Shown one piece after another: positions 1 through 6,000 of a stretch of DNA of 6,124 nt. Every line of letters begins with the position of its first letter. The stretch's first letter is position 1. A program made the translations under genes and the position numbers. Where the stretch lies: the NCBI GenBank assembly GCA_023145275.1, contig JAGLEB010000143.1, positions 1 to 6,124 on the forward strand, given 5' to 3'. Source of the DNA: Flavobacteriales bacterium (GTDB lineage Bacteria > Bacteroidota > Bacteroidia > Flavobacteriales > JADGDT01). The notes beneath the pieces are model-generated. The model was not told the DNA's origin. It worked only from the letters and a program-made list of their open reading frames with translations, and searched no databases.

Positions 1-91
1 ATTTAAAACTTAGGCTTTACCAATTTACAAGATAACTTTTTTAGCATGGCAATTAGAACTTAGCCCATTCAGTCTATATATTAACGCAAGG

Positions 92-159
92 GTAGTGAAG
101 TTTTATCTGTGCATCTGTGGCGAGAATCAATGGTTTAATAGAAAATGTCACTTCTCTAC
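92..159. repeat. Imperfect inverted repeat with a dispersed-repeat-like core, downstream of the glycosyltransferase
   Basis: GTAGTGAAGT (92-101) and ACTTCTCTAC (150-159) form a 10-bp inverted repeat with one mismatch around 48 nt; the right arm covers the glycosyltransferase stop codon (156-158). Inside, ATCTGTG occurs twice (105-111, 113-119), followed by GCGAGAA. Read on the minus strand this is TTCTCGCCACAGATGCACAG, which resembles, from memory, a 'CGCCACAGATT.ACACAGATT' motif scattered between genes in many Bacteroidota genomes. Nothing else is supported in bases 1-155: reading frames there are short and no tRNA or clean terminator (stem plus T-run) is visible. It may be a degenerate repeat or a weak 3'-end structure for the minus-strand operon. 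Confidence 0.35.
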
Positions 160-1109
160 AAATTCACTGTTTCGTCAATGTGATATCTCGGGGCTGTGTT
201 TTTTACTTGAACTATCATTTCGCCCACAAAACCTGTTAGGAATAGTTGGGTTCCGATTAGCATCATCGATAAGGAAATATAAAACCAAGGATTGTCGGTT
301 ACTAGAATAGTTGGCAGATGTTGGCTGAGGTAGTAAAGTTTCATAATACCTAAATAACCTGCAGCTCCAAAACCTATTATAAACATAAAAACTCCCCATG
401 CTCCGAAGAAGTGCATAGGTCTCTTTCCGAATTTGCTAACGAACCAAATAGAAATCAGGTCTAGGAATCCATTTAAAAAACGTTCTATTCCAAACTTAGT
501 TGTACCGTATTTTCTGGCTTGGTGCTCAACAATTTTTTCGTCAATTTTATTGAATCCAGCTGATTTTGCAAGGATAGGAATATAGCGGTGCATTTCGCCG
601 TACACATCAATGTTTTTAACAACCTTATGATCGTATGCTTTTAGGCCACAATTGAAATCGTGTAGATATACTCCTGAAGTTTTTCTAGCTGCCCAGTTGA
701 ATAATTTTGTAGGAACAGTTTTAGTAATAGGATCATAGCGCTTTTTTTTCCATCCAGAAATAAGGTGCATATTCTCCTCTTTTATCATTTTGTAGAGCTC
801 AGGAATTTCATCCGGACTGTCTTGCAAATCAGCGTCCATCGTAATTACAACATCGCCTTTAGTCACTTTAAAAGCAGCGTTTAAAGCTTGAGATTTTCCG
901 TGATTAGTCCTGAATTTTATGATTTTTACTTCCTGGTGCTTTTTGGATAATTCTTTTAATACCTCGAAAGAGTCATCGCTACTCCCATCATCAACATAGA
1001 TAACTTCATAAGAAAAATGATTGGACAGCATAACTTTTGCAATCCAATCATATAGTTCTTTTATAGATTCTTCTTCGTTTAATAAAGGTATTACTACTGA
1101 AATATCCAT
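156..1109 (-). CDS. Family 2 glycosyltransferase, polyprenyl-phosphate sugar synthase type (DPM1/GtrB/ArnC-like), two C-terminal membrane helices
   Basis: Predicted membrane-anchored enzyme that moves a sugar from a nucleotide donor to a polyprenyl phosphate on the cytoplasmic face, for later use in envelope glycans; donor and product cannot be told from sequence. The 317-residue protein opens with a GT-A start (MDISVVIPLLNEEES). It has DDGSSD (40-45) and the metal-binding DADLQD (92-97), then the DFNCGLKAY block (151-159) and HQARKYGTTKFG (196-207), all typical of this subfamily. Hydrophobic helices lie at about 232-258 and 275-300. I chose the ATG at 1109 because the protein family begins there; an in-frame ATG at 1157 would add 16 residues (MTFAQNRIVDKTKKYL) that do not look like part of the fold. 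It lies 73 nt downstream of the DUF4199 gene on the same strand and is probably cotranscribed with it. No defect is seen. The class is secure, the substrate is not. Confidence 0.92.
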   Translation of the reverse strand: MDISVVIPLLNEEESIKELYDWIAKVMLSNHFSYEVIYVDDGSSDDSFEVLKELSKKHQEVKIIKFRTNHGKSQALNAAFKVTKGDVVITMDADLQDSPDEIPELYKMIKEENMHLISGWKKKRYDPITKTVPTKLFNWAARKTSGVYLHDFNCGLKAYDHKVVKNIDVYGEMHRYIPILAKSAGFNKIDEKIVEHQARKYGTTKFGIERFLNGFLDLISIWFVSKFGKRPMHFFGAWGVFMFIIGFGAAGYLGIMKLYYLSQHLPTILVTDNPWFYISLSMMLIGTQLFLTGFVGEMIVQVKNTAPRYHIDETVNL

Positions 1110-1182
1110 CAAATATTTTTTGGTTTTATCAACTATACGATTTTGTGCAAAAGTCAATAATAATAATGGATGCTCCTAATTT

Positions 1183-1722
1183 TTATAGTGGAGAATCGCT
1201 TTTCTTAACAAACAATCCAGTGATAATAGAAATAACTAATCCTATTATGGCACTTCCAATGATTCCTAGTGGAACAGTAATTGCAGGAGATGAAAATTTA
1301 CTAGCCATACCAAGCGCCATGTCTAATTGTTCATCTGACATGTCTGGGTTTTGTTCAAGCATAGCTTGTTCTGCATTATCGAGAATGTTTTGAGCGAAAT
1401 CTGGTTCGATAACAGTCATGAATAAATAGTTGTAAATACCATATATTACAGCAGCAATAACAGCAATTGTAACTCCAATTTTTACTGCTTCACCAAGGCT
1501 TAGGAGTCCATCGTTTATTTCGTCGCGATATTTTTTCTGATTAATCACAAAAATAAAAATCATAGCAATTGTCGACACTATTCCTGAAACATAGGCTTGC
1601 CATCCTGCCTCACTTGCGTCAACGCCCATTACATAGACTATTACTGCTAGAAATATTTGGATTACTCCTAATGTGATTCCTGGTATTACAGAAAACTTTA
1701 ATATTGATATCTTCTCATTCAT
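1183..1722 (-). CDS. DUF4199 family integral membrane protein
   Basis: A 179-residue protein with no known biochemical role. Four hydrophobic segments are visible, at about 11-33, 42-60, 80-101 and 147-171. A charged segment follows helix 2 (NQKKYRDEINDGLLSLGEAVKIG, about 61-83), and the YNYLF motif ends helix 3. An acidic, Met/Glu-rich stretch (about 105-140) lies between helices 3 and 4. The KYRD...G..SLGEA pattern and this topology match the Bacteroidota DUF4199 family, which I recall as often next to a family 2 glycosyltransferase and dihydroorotase. Here the glycosyltransferase follows on the same strand, but no dihydroorotase is in the window. It is the first gene of the operon, with a strong promoter match about 25 nt upstream. 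A scaffold or transport role for the glycosyltransferase is only a guess. Confidence 0.85.
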   Translation of the reverse strand: MNEKISILKFSVIPGITLGVIQIFLAVIVYVMGVDASEAGWQAYVSGIVSTIAMIFIFVINQKKYRDEINDGLLSLGEAVKIGVTIAVIAAVIYGIYNYLFMTVIEPDFAQNILDNAEQAMLEQNPDMSDEQLDMALGMASKFSSPAITVPLGIIGSAIIGLVISIITGLFVKKSDSPL

Positions 1723-1746
1723 AATTGTAAGGATTTAGTTTATAAA

Positions 1747-1777
1747 CAAATATAATCAAGCTTTCTTTAAAAACAAA
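1747..1777 (-). promoter_or_regulatory. Bacteroidota-type sigma promoter (TTTG / 19 nt / TATATTTG) for the DUF4199-glycosyltransferase operon
   Basis: On the minus strand, TTTG (1777-1774) is followed after 19 nt by TATATTTG (1754-1747). This fits the known -33 TTTG and -7 TAnnTTTG consensus of Bacteroidota primary sigma factor promoters exactly in sequence and in spacing. Transcription would start near 1740, giving a short leader of roughly 15-20 nt before the DUF4199 ATG at 1722. No equally good match reads the other way toward the phosphoesterase; the closest are TACATTTT (1807-1814) and TACATTAG (1833-1840), each one base off and without a good -33 box. Confidence 0.7.
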
Positions 1778-1866
1778 TGATGTAAACCGATTAATGTTAA
1801 TAAAAATACATTTTATTGTTGAGATTATTGATTACATTAGGCTTCAATTAATAATAACAGAATATC

Positions 1867-3741
1867 ATGAGAAGTATTTTTTCAATATTGCTTTTTTTTA
1901 CATCCTTAGTTCTTTTTGCTCAACAAGAAAAAATTCCTAAATCGTACTCTAATTTATCATACGATAAAGAAGGTGTTTTGACACTAAAGATAAATGGGGA
2001 GGAGTTAAAAGAAATAATAGATGATTCGCCCGCAATTTTAGATAATCTTATTGGAAAACCTAAAGGTACAGAAAAAGGTATAGCCTTTGATTTTGGAGAA
2101 TCTGTTAAAGAAGGGGTGCTTTACTACGGGTTTATACCTTATCATGATATGAGATATCCGATGCCTGTATATTTTAAAAGAGTATTAAAGATTGAAGATG
2201 GTAAGGTAGAGGTAAACCTTTCGAAAATGACTGGTAGGTATGATATGATATCTTGGGAAGAGAAAGGTATTGGGACTTTTGGGTATAGAGTTCAAGAAAA
2301 AAATGGATATATTAGGTATGAAGGTATTGTTGCTTTTAAAGGAAAGGGACCTTTTAAAGTTGCCGATGCTATTGTTGAAGGCCCATTAGTTGCAATGACT
2401 TACCCAACAGAAGTTATTCTTAGAATAAAAACTAATAGATCTGCTGAAATAGAACTTTTGATTAATGATAAGAAAATTTCATCAAAAGGTGTTTTGCACG
2501 AAATAAAGATTGATAGTCTAAAACCAAATACTAATTATGCTTATACAGTAAAAGTTGATGGCCAAGAGCAAAGTTATTCATTAAAAACTGCACCAAATAA
2601 TGGAAGTAGAACAAAGTTTAGATTTGCATATGCTAGTGATTCTAGATCTGGTATTGGCGGTGGAGAAAGAGATTTTGGAGGTGTAAATGCATATATTGTA
2701 AAAAAGATTGCTGCTTATGCAAGGCTTAGGGACGTGTCTTTTATGCAATTCACTGGCGATTTGATTGATGGATATAATTCAAGTATTGGAAAACATAAGG
2801 CCCAGTATGCAAATTGGAAGAGCGCTATATCTCCTTGGGCTCACTATTTTCCTGTAATTCCTGCGGTAGGAAATCACGAAGTTTTATCGCACGAGTTTAG
2901 ACCCGATCCGAATGCTTGGCCTTTAGGAATAGATCGTTTTCCATTCGAAACTGAATCATTGGAGGCTATATTTGCCCAAGAATTTACTCTGCCAACAAAT
3001 GGACCGGAGAGTGAAGATGGTGCTTATTACGATCCTTCTAAGCGGACTATAGATTTTCCGAGTTATAAAGAAAATGCTTTTTATTATACTTATGATAATG
3101 TTGCAGTAGTTGTATTAAATAGCCATTACTGGTATGCTACTCGTTTACCAAAACACCCTGAAACATCTGGTGCTCCTCATGGATATATGATGGAAAATCA
3201 AATTAAGTGGATGAAGGAAACAGTGGCAATGTTTGAAAAAGATGGCGATATAGACCATATTTTTATTACCCAGCATACTCCCACTTTTCCAAACGGAGGA
3301 CATACTGGCGATGGAATGTGGTATAGTGGTAAAAATGATGTTAGAGCTATTGTTGCTGGTAAAGCAGTGAAAAAAGGTGTAATAGATGTTAGGGATGAGT
3401 ATCTAGATTTTTTGATAAATAAATCGACAAAAGTTAGAGCTATTTTAACGGGAGATGAGCACAATTATGCTAGAACAGAGATTGGACCTGAAACAAATAT
3501 TTATCCAAAAGGGTGGACAGGAAAAAAGATAAAACTCAGTAGAACCATTCATCAAATTAATAATGGAGCCGCTGGCGCACCATATTACGCACAGGAAGAA
3601 TTGCCTTGGACTGATAAGGTTTCTAATTTTTCAACACAAAATGCAGTTGTGATTTTCGAAATAGAAGGTGAAACTATTAAGATGGAAGTAATAAATCCAG
3701 ATAGTTTTGATGAGATTGATAAGTTTGAGTTTACTTTCTAA
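1867..3741 (+). CDS. Secreted metallophosphoesterase, purple acid phosphatase / calcineurin-like, with FN3-like domain
   Basis: A 624-residue exported phosphatase predicted to hydrolyse phosphate esters with a dinuclear metal centre outside the cytoplasm. Residues 1-18 are a signal peptide (hydrophobic FSILLFFTSLVLFA, likely cut before QQ). There is no lipobox Cys. Residues about 25-165 are a beta-rich region I cannot assign. About 172-243 resembles the FN3-like N-terminal domain of purple acid phosphatases (ending TNYAYTVKVDGQEQSYSLKT). The catalytic domain then shows the metallophosphoesterase blocks in order: SDSR (D258), GDLID (297-301), GNHE (335-338), QHTP (H470) and GDEH (529-532). LNSHYWY (417-423) and NNGAAGAPYY (565-574) are also typical of the family. 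All expected metal ligands appear present. The C-terminus (EIDKFEFTF) has no obvious sorting domain of the type IX system. It stands alone, divergent from the DUF4199 operon. The natural substrate, and whether it is phosphate-regulated, cannot be read here. Confidence 0.9.
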   Translation: MRSIFSILLFFTSLVLFAQQEKIPKSYSNLSYDKEGVLTLKINGEELKEIIDDSPAILDNLIGKPKGTEKGIAFDFGESVKEGVLYYGFIPYHDMRYPMPVYFKRVLKIEDGKVEVNLSKMTGRYDMISWEEKGIGTFGYRVQEKNGYIRYEGIVAFKGKGPFKVADAIVEGPLVAMTYPTEVILRIKTNRSAEIELLINDKKISSKGVLHEIKIDSLKPNTNYAYTVKVDGQEQSYSLKTAPNNGSRTKFRFAYASDSRSGIGGGERDFGGVNAYIVKKIAAYARLRDVSFMQFTGDLIDGYNSSIGKHKAQYANWKSAISPWAHYFPVIPAVGNHEVLSHEFRPDPNAWPLGIDRFPFETESLEAIFAQEFTLPTNGPESEDGAYYDPSKRTIDFPSYKENAFYYTYDNVAVVVLNSHYWYATRLPKHPETSGAPHGYMMENQIKWMKETVAMFEKDGDIDHIFITQHTPTFPNGGHTGDGMWYSGKNDVRAIVAGKAVKKGVIDVRDEYLDFLINKSTKVRAILTGDEHNYARTEIGPETNIYPKGWTGKKIKLSRTIHQINNGAAGAPYYAQEELPWTDKVSNFSTQNAVVIFEIEGETIKMEVINPDSFDEIDKFEFTF

Positions 3742-3826
3742 TCTGTGGCTATAAGAAAATACCAATCTCTTTGCTAAACTTGATTTGCTAATCAGTTACA
3801 TCGACTGCGTTCAGTACATTGTATTT

Positions 3827-3849
3827 GCCTGCCTACTGGCAAGGCAGGC
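3827..3849. repeat. GC-rich REP-like palindrome, copy 1
   Basis: GCCTGCCT (3827-3834) and AGGCAGGC (3842-3849) form a perfect 8-bp stem around a 7-nt loop (ACTGGCA). GCCTGCC/GGCAGGC palindromes are familiar, from memory, as dispersed intergenic repeats in Flavobacteriia and relatives. About 12 nt upstream, TCGACTGCGTTCAG (3801-3814) contains a 4-bp ACTG/CAGT hairpin and resembles another common Bacteroidota intergenic motif (TCGACTGCGCTCAG). The position, between the convergent 3' ends of the phosphoesterase and the 97-residue gene, would suit a bidirectional 3'-end structure, but there is no T-run right after the stem. Confidence 0.5.
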
Positions 3850-3875
3850 CTATCTGCTGGGCTTGGTTCGTATTG

Positions 3876-3897
3876 GCCTTGCCTACTCAAGCAGGCA
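3876..3897. repeat. REP-like palindrome, degenerate copy 2
   Basis: TGCCT (3880-3884) and AGGCA (3893-3897) form a 5-bp stem around ACTCAAGC. The core GCCTACTcaaGCAGGC matches copy 1 (GCCTACTggcaaGGCAGGC) apart from a few bases and a short deletion, so the two look like diverged copies. In addition GCCTTGCC (3876-3883) is the exact reverse complement of GGCAAGGC (3838-3845) in copy 1, giving an alternative 8-bp stem that cannot form together with the copy 1 hairpin. Confidence 0.4.
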
Positions 3898-3937
3898 TGC
3901 TCAAGGTGATGGTTAATCCCACAAGATTCGTGGTGAC

Positions 3938-4231
3938 TTATTTTTTTACCTTCTGAGATTCATTATAAATACCTCGCTTGTTTATTCTGCAATTCCATTT
4001 TGGATCTCTATCCCAATTTCCATGTGTGTTCAATTCAACTACTCCATCAGCTATTAAATTATCACTTTCGTTACAACTACATAAGTCATCAGAGTATAGT
4101 TTCACTTTTAACCCTTCTTTCAATTCAATTTTATTCCCTTTAGAATCTTCTTTGATATCTGTTTCAGAAAGTATGATCAAATTTTCTTCAATCATTTCAT
4201 TGAAATCTACATATATTCTAGCTTGTTTCAT
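3938..4231 (-). CDS. Conserved-looking small hypothetical protein (97 aa)
   Basis: I do not recognise a named family. The 97-residue product is acidic and soluble-looking, with no signal peptide or membrane helix. It begins MKQARIYVDFNEMIEENLIIL, continues with a charged KEDSKGNKIELKEG turn and a probable strand (LKVKLYSDD, 41-49). NLIADGVVELN (58-68) and KWNCRINKRGIY (78-89) read like strands of a small beta-barrel or SH3-like fold; that is inference. Cysteines at 51, 53 and 81 could bind metal but make no complete motif. Its composition and regular strand pattern suggest a real gene. It is the only open frame of any length here apart from its antisense shadow. It is isolated: palindromic repeats lie downstream and the 176-bp element ends 54 nt upstream, separating it from the minus-strand operon at 4489-5889. 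No promoter match was found just upstream. Confidence 0.65.
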   Translation of the reverse strand: MKQARIYVDFNEMIEENLIILSETDIKEDSKGNKIELKEGLKVKLYSDDLCSCNESDNLIADGVVELNTHGNWDRDPKWNCRINKRGIYNESQKVKK

Positions 4232-4285
4232 CGTTGTTATTTTGTAAAAAAAATCTTTTAAAGAGTATGGCGTTTTTTTAATATA

Positions 4286-4461
4286 CCTTAAATCCGCAGG
4301 TGGTTTCGTTATGAAAAGCTGTAAAGTATGCTAGCATTGGTTTAGCGCAGAAAAAAGTAACGCAAGCGTATCCATAGATACGGTGAGTAAGTTTTTATGA
4401 GCATTCCCAATGATGGCGTGCGGTACAGTTTTGTAATAGAAATTCATTTGCGGATTTAAGG
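4286..4461. mobile_element. MITE-like 176-bp imperfect palindrome with 13-bp terminal inverted repeats
   Basis: CCTTAAATCCGCA (4286-4298) is the exact reverse complement of TGCGGATTTAAGG (4449-4461). Both ends are flanked by ATATA (4281-4285 and 4462-4466), a possible 5-bp target duplication, although ATATA is low complexity. The interior is also palindromic about the same centre. CTGTA (4319-4323) pairs with TACAG (4424-4428) and CATTGG (4335-4340) with CCAATG (4407-4412), with equal 11-nt spacers that pair partly through G.U. A-run 4351-4355 pairs with T-run 4392-4396. The tip is CGTATC-CATA-GATACG (4367-4382). There is no reading frame of note. This is what a non-autonomous palindromic element (MITE) or a long structured RNA/ssDNA would look like. 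Integron attC boxes (RYYYAAC/GTTRRRY) were not found. It fills most of the gap between the two minus-strand genes and could separate their transcription. Confidence 0.6.
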
Positions 4462-4488
4462 ATATATGTAGATTGTTATAAACTTGGA

Positions 4489-4713
4489 TTATTCTATAAT
4501 CTCATAGTCAATACTCAGTTTTCTCAATGCTCTTAAAGCAGAACCCGAGTTTTTATCTTCTACTTCAATATCTACAGCATCTCCTTCTAAGAGTATATTT
4601 GTAAGCTCATTCGATAAAGATTCATCAATGTTAGATGAAATCTCTGAGATACATTTGGCTATTGCTCTTCTATCTGGTCTCTGAGCATCGCAAGACAATA
4701 AGTTTAATTTCAT
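4489..4713 (-). CDS. Small hypothetical protein (74 aa) following the carboxyethylornithine-synthase-like gene
   Basis: I do not recognise this family. The 74-residue protein is acidic and soluble. It reads as strand (MKLNLLSC), helix (RPDRRAIAKCISEISS, about 12-27), helix (about 32-42), strand (GDAVDIEVED, 44-53), helix (SGSALRALRKL, 57-67), strand (DYEIIE, 69-74). This is an alpha/beta pattern reminiscent of small ACT-like or L7/L12-C-terminal-like folds, by inference only. Cysteines lie at 8 and 21. It starts 33 nt after the stop of the upstream dehydrogenase-like gene on the same strand, with no promoter match between, so cotranscription is likely. That makes it a candidate partner, regulatory subunit or inhibitor of the enzyme, although simple adjacency is weak evidence. 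The ATG at 4713 is the only sensible start. Confidence 0.65.
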   Translation of the reverse strand: MKLNLLSCDAQRPDRRAIAKCISEISSNIDESLSNELTNILLEGDAVDIEVEDKNSGSALRALRKLSIDYEIIE

Positions 4714-4746
4714 AATAATTATATTATTTTTTTGACAATAAATAAA

Positions 4747-5889
4747 TTAACGAAAGTTATGTGGATACTCTTTTTCACGATTTTGAAATGAAAGAATTTT
4801 AGGGTTTTGAATAACACCTTCTCTAATTTCTATGGATTTTGAAATTGTTATATTTTTATCCCATGTATTTGCTCCTGCCATAATTTCTGGTAAAAACGGT
4901 AGTAATGCTTTTGAAATTTCCCATGAAGCAGAATTCCAATAATAACTTGGGCTATGATCTACTGCATAATAATGTTTTCCATCTACTTCAAACATTGGAT
5001 TCTCAAAAGATGTAGGTTTAGAGCACCAAAATCCCATTCCTTCATCGCAACTTATATCGATAATGATGGTGCCTTTATTTAATTTATTTGCATCAGATTC
5101 TGGGATAAACATTTTTGGATGGTCACTATCTTGAAAAACACCGTTAGCAATTATTTGCACATCTTCCATTACTTCTACAAGTGGAATCGTACTGCCATCG
5201 GGTTCTACTACAAGCATGTTTCCCGCACCGTCATTTTTCATTTCTTTATATCTTATGCCTTCAATTTTATTTTTCATTTTATTTAAAGGAAAATCTGTTA
5301 AGACTAAGATATCTTTAACACACTGACCTTGCAATGCATATATTGCACCATGAGCAACCGAACCATATCCGATTACAACTGCTTTTAACGATTTTCCATA
5401 AAATCCGCTGACTCCAATTAGGCTTAGTGCATGATTTACTCCTGCATAACCTGCTAATTCATTATTCTTATTGAAAGTATGTGTGCCTTTTTTGCCTTCA
5501 CTTGTCCATGCAAACATCTCTTCCCAGGCAATAAGAGTTAATTTTTTATCTATCGAAACTTGCGTAATTTCTTTCTGCTGTACACAATGTGGCCAACCCC
5601 ATACTACTGTTCCTTCGCGTATCTCTGATAAATCTGAGACTATAGGCTTGGGAATTAACACACAGTCAAAACCATTCATAATCTCTTCTCTAAGAGCTAC
5701 CCTCCCCGATGTAAGTCTGGCTAGAGTATTGTCGTCTATTCCGAAGTTTTCACCATAGCCTTCTTCAAAAGTGATTTGTTTACGTAATTCCTCAGGAATA
5801 AGCTTTAAATGTTCTGGATGGATAGGTACTCTCTTCTCATCTGCTTTTAGTGATTTTCCAATCACGCCGAGGGTTAGTAGTTGTGTCAT
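4747..5889 (-). CDS. Alanine dehydrogenase/PNT superfamily oxidoreductase, N5-(carboxyethyl)ornithine synthase-like
   Basis: A 380-residue NAD(P)-dependent enzyme. The closest family I can recall is N5-(L-1-carboxyethyl)-L-ornithine synthase, which reductively joins pyruvate to the side-chain amine of ornithine (or lysine) in Lactococcus; alanine or saccharopine/lysine dehydrogenase activity is possible. Visible features are DEKRVPIHPEHL (17-28; the R20-V-P region matches the substrate-binding arginine of alanine dehydrogenase), IPKP with K81, and GWPH with H101. GYAGVNHAL (147-155) is shared with the synthase. The Rossmann loop is GYGSVAHGA (174-182), followed by IIANG (246-250) and IIDISCDEGMGF (276-287), whose D282 aligns by eye with the catalytic Asp of alanine dehydrogenase. 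The YYAVDHSPSYYWNSASWEISKALLPFL tail (307-333) parallels YYYVVPNTPSLIYRNVSQELSK in the lactococcal enzyme. It is somewhat longer than that enzyme. It is the first gene of a two-gene unit with the 74-residue protein. The fold is secure, the reaction less so. Confidence 0.8.
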   Translation of the reverse strand: MTQLLTLGVIGKSLKADEKRVPIHPEHLKLIPEELRKQITFEEGYGENFGIDDNTLARLTSGRVALREEIMNGFDCVLIPKPIVSDLSEIREGTVVWGWPHCVQQKEITQVSIDKKLTLIAWEEMFAWTSEGKKGTHTFNKNNELAGYAGVNHALSLIGVSGFYGKSLKAVVIGYGSVAHGAIYALQGQCVKDILVLTDFPLNKMKNKIEGIRYKEMKNDGAGNMLVVEPDGSTIPLVEVMEDVQIIANGVFQDSDHPKMFIPESDANKLNKGTIIIDISCDEGMGFWCSKPTSFENPMFEVDGKHYYAVDHSPSYYWNSASWEISKALLPFLPEIMAGANTWDKNITISKSIEIREGVIQNPKILSFQNREKEYPHNFR

Positions 5890-5952
5890 GTCGTTTTTTA
5901 TTATTTATCGATTATTTTTAATAACGTTTGGGCTATTGGCGTTCTCTAAATA

Positions 5953-6000
5953 TTTATAAACTTTTATAAATGTCAAATATACTACAGCTTGTGTAGCTTG
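5953..6000 (-). promoter_or_regulatory. Candidate promoter and operator region of the carboxyethylornithine-synthase-like operon
   Basis: On the minus strand TATATTTG (5981-5974) matches the Bacteroidota -7 consensus TAnnTTTG, but no TTTG or TTG lies at the expected -33 distance, so an activator may be needed or the match is chance. Just upstream of that box is an inverted repeat, CTACA (5982-5986) / TGTAG (5992-5996), overlapping a direct repeat AGCTTG (5986-5991, 5995-6000). Just downstream are two copies of the palindrome TTTATAAA (5953-5960, 5963-5970). Small repeats on both sides of a promoter box would suit regulator binding. The leader to the ATG at 5889 would be about 80 nt. The remaining bases to 6124 show no gene. 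Confidence 0.35.

Noticed and set aside
1110..1157. Upstream ATG at 1157 as the glycosyltransferase start
   Set aside because: It adds 16 residues with no family counterpart, whereas the ATG at 1109 begins exactly at the conserved first strand.
1145..1393. 82-residue plus-strand reading frame
   Set aside because: Antisense to the DUF4199 gene, low-complexity product, no promoter; a shadow frame.
3978..4247. 89-residue plus-strand reading frame
   Set aside because: Fully antisense to the 97-residue gene; serine- and phenylalanine-rich product typical of reverse-complement translation in AT-rich DNA.
4245..4269. TCTTTTAAAGA next to an A/T-run, terminator-like on the minus strand
   Set aside because: The stem would need a one-base loop and is all A/T except one pair per arm; it also lies just before the start of the 97-residue gene.
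4286..4461. Palindrome as an integron attC site with small cassette genes
   Set aside because: No RYYYAAC/GTTRRRY core boxes at the ends, no integrase, and the neighbouring palindromes are unrelated in sequence.
5471..5959. Plus-strand reading frames of 95 and 62 residues
   Set aside because: Both lie antisense to the well-supported dehydrogenase-like gene and resemble no protein family.
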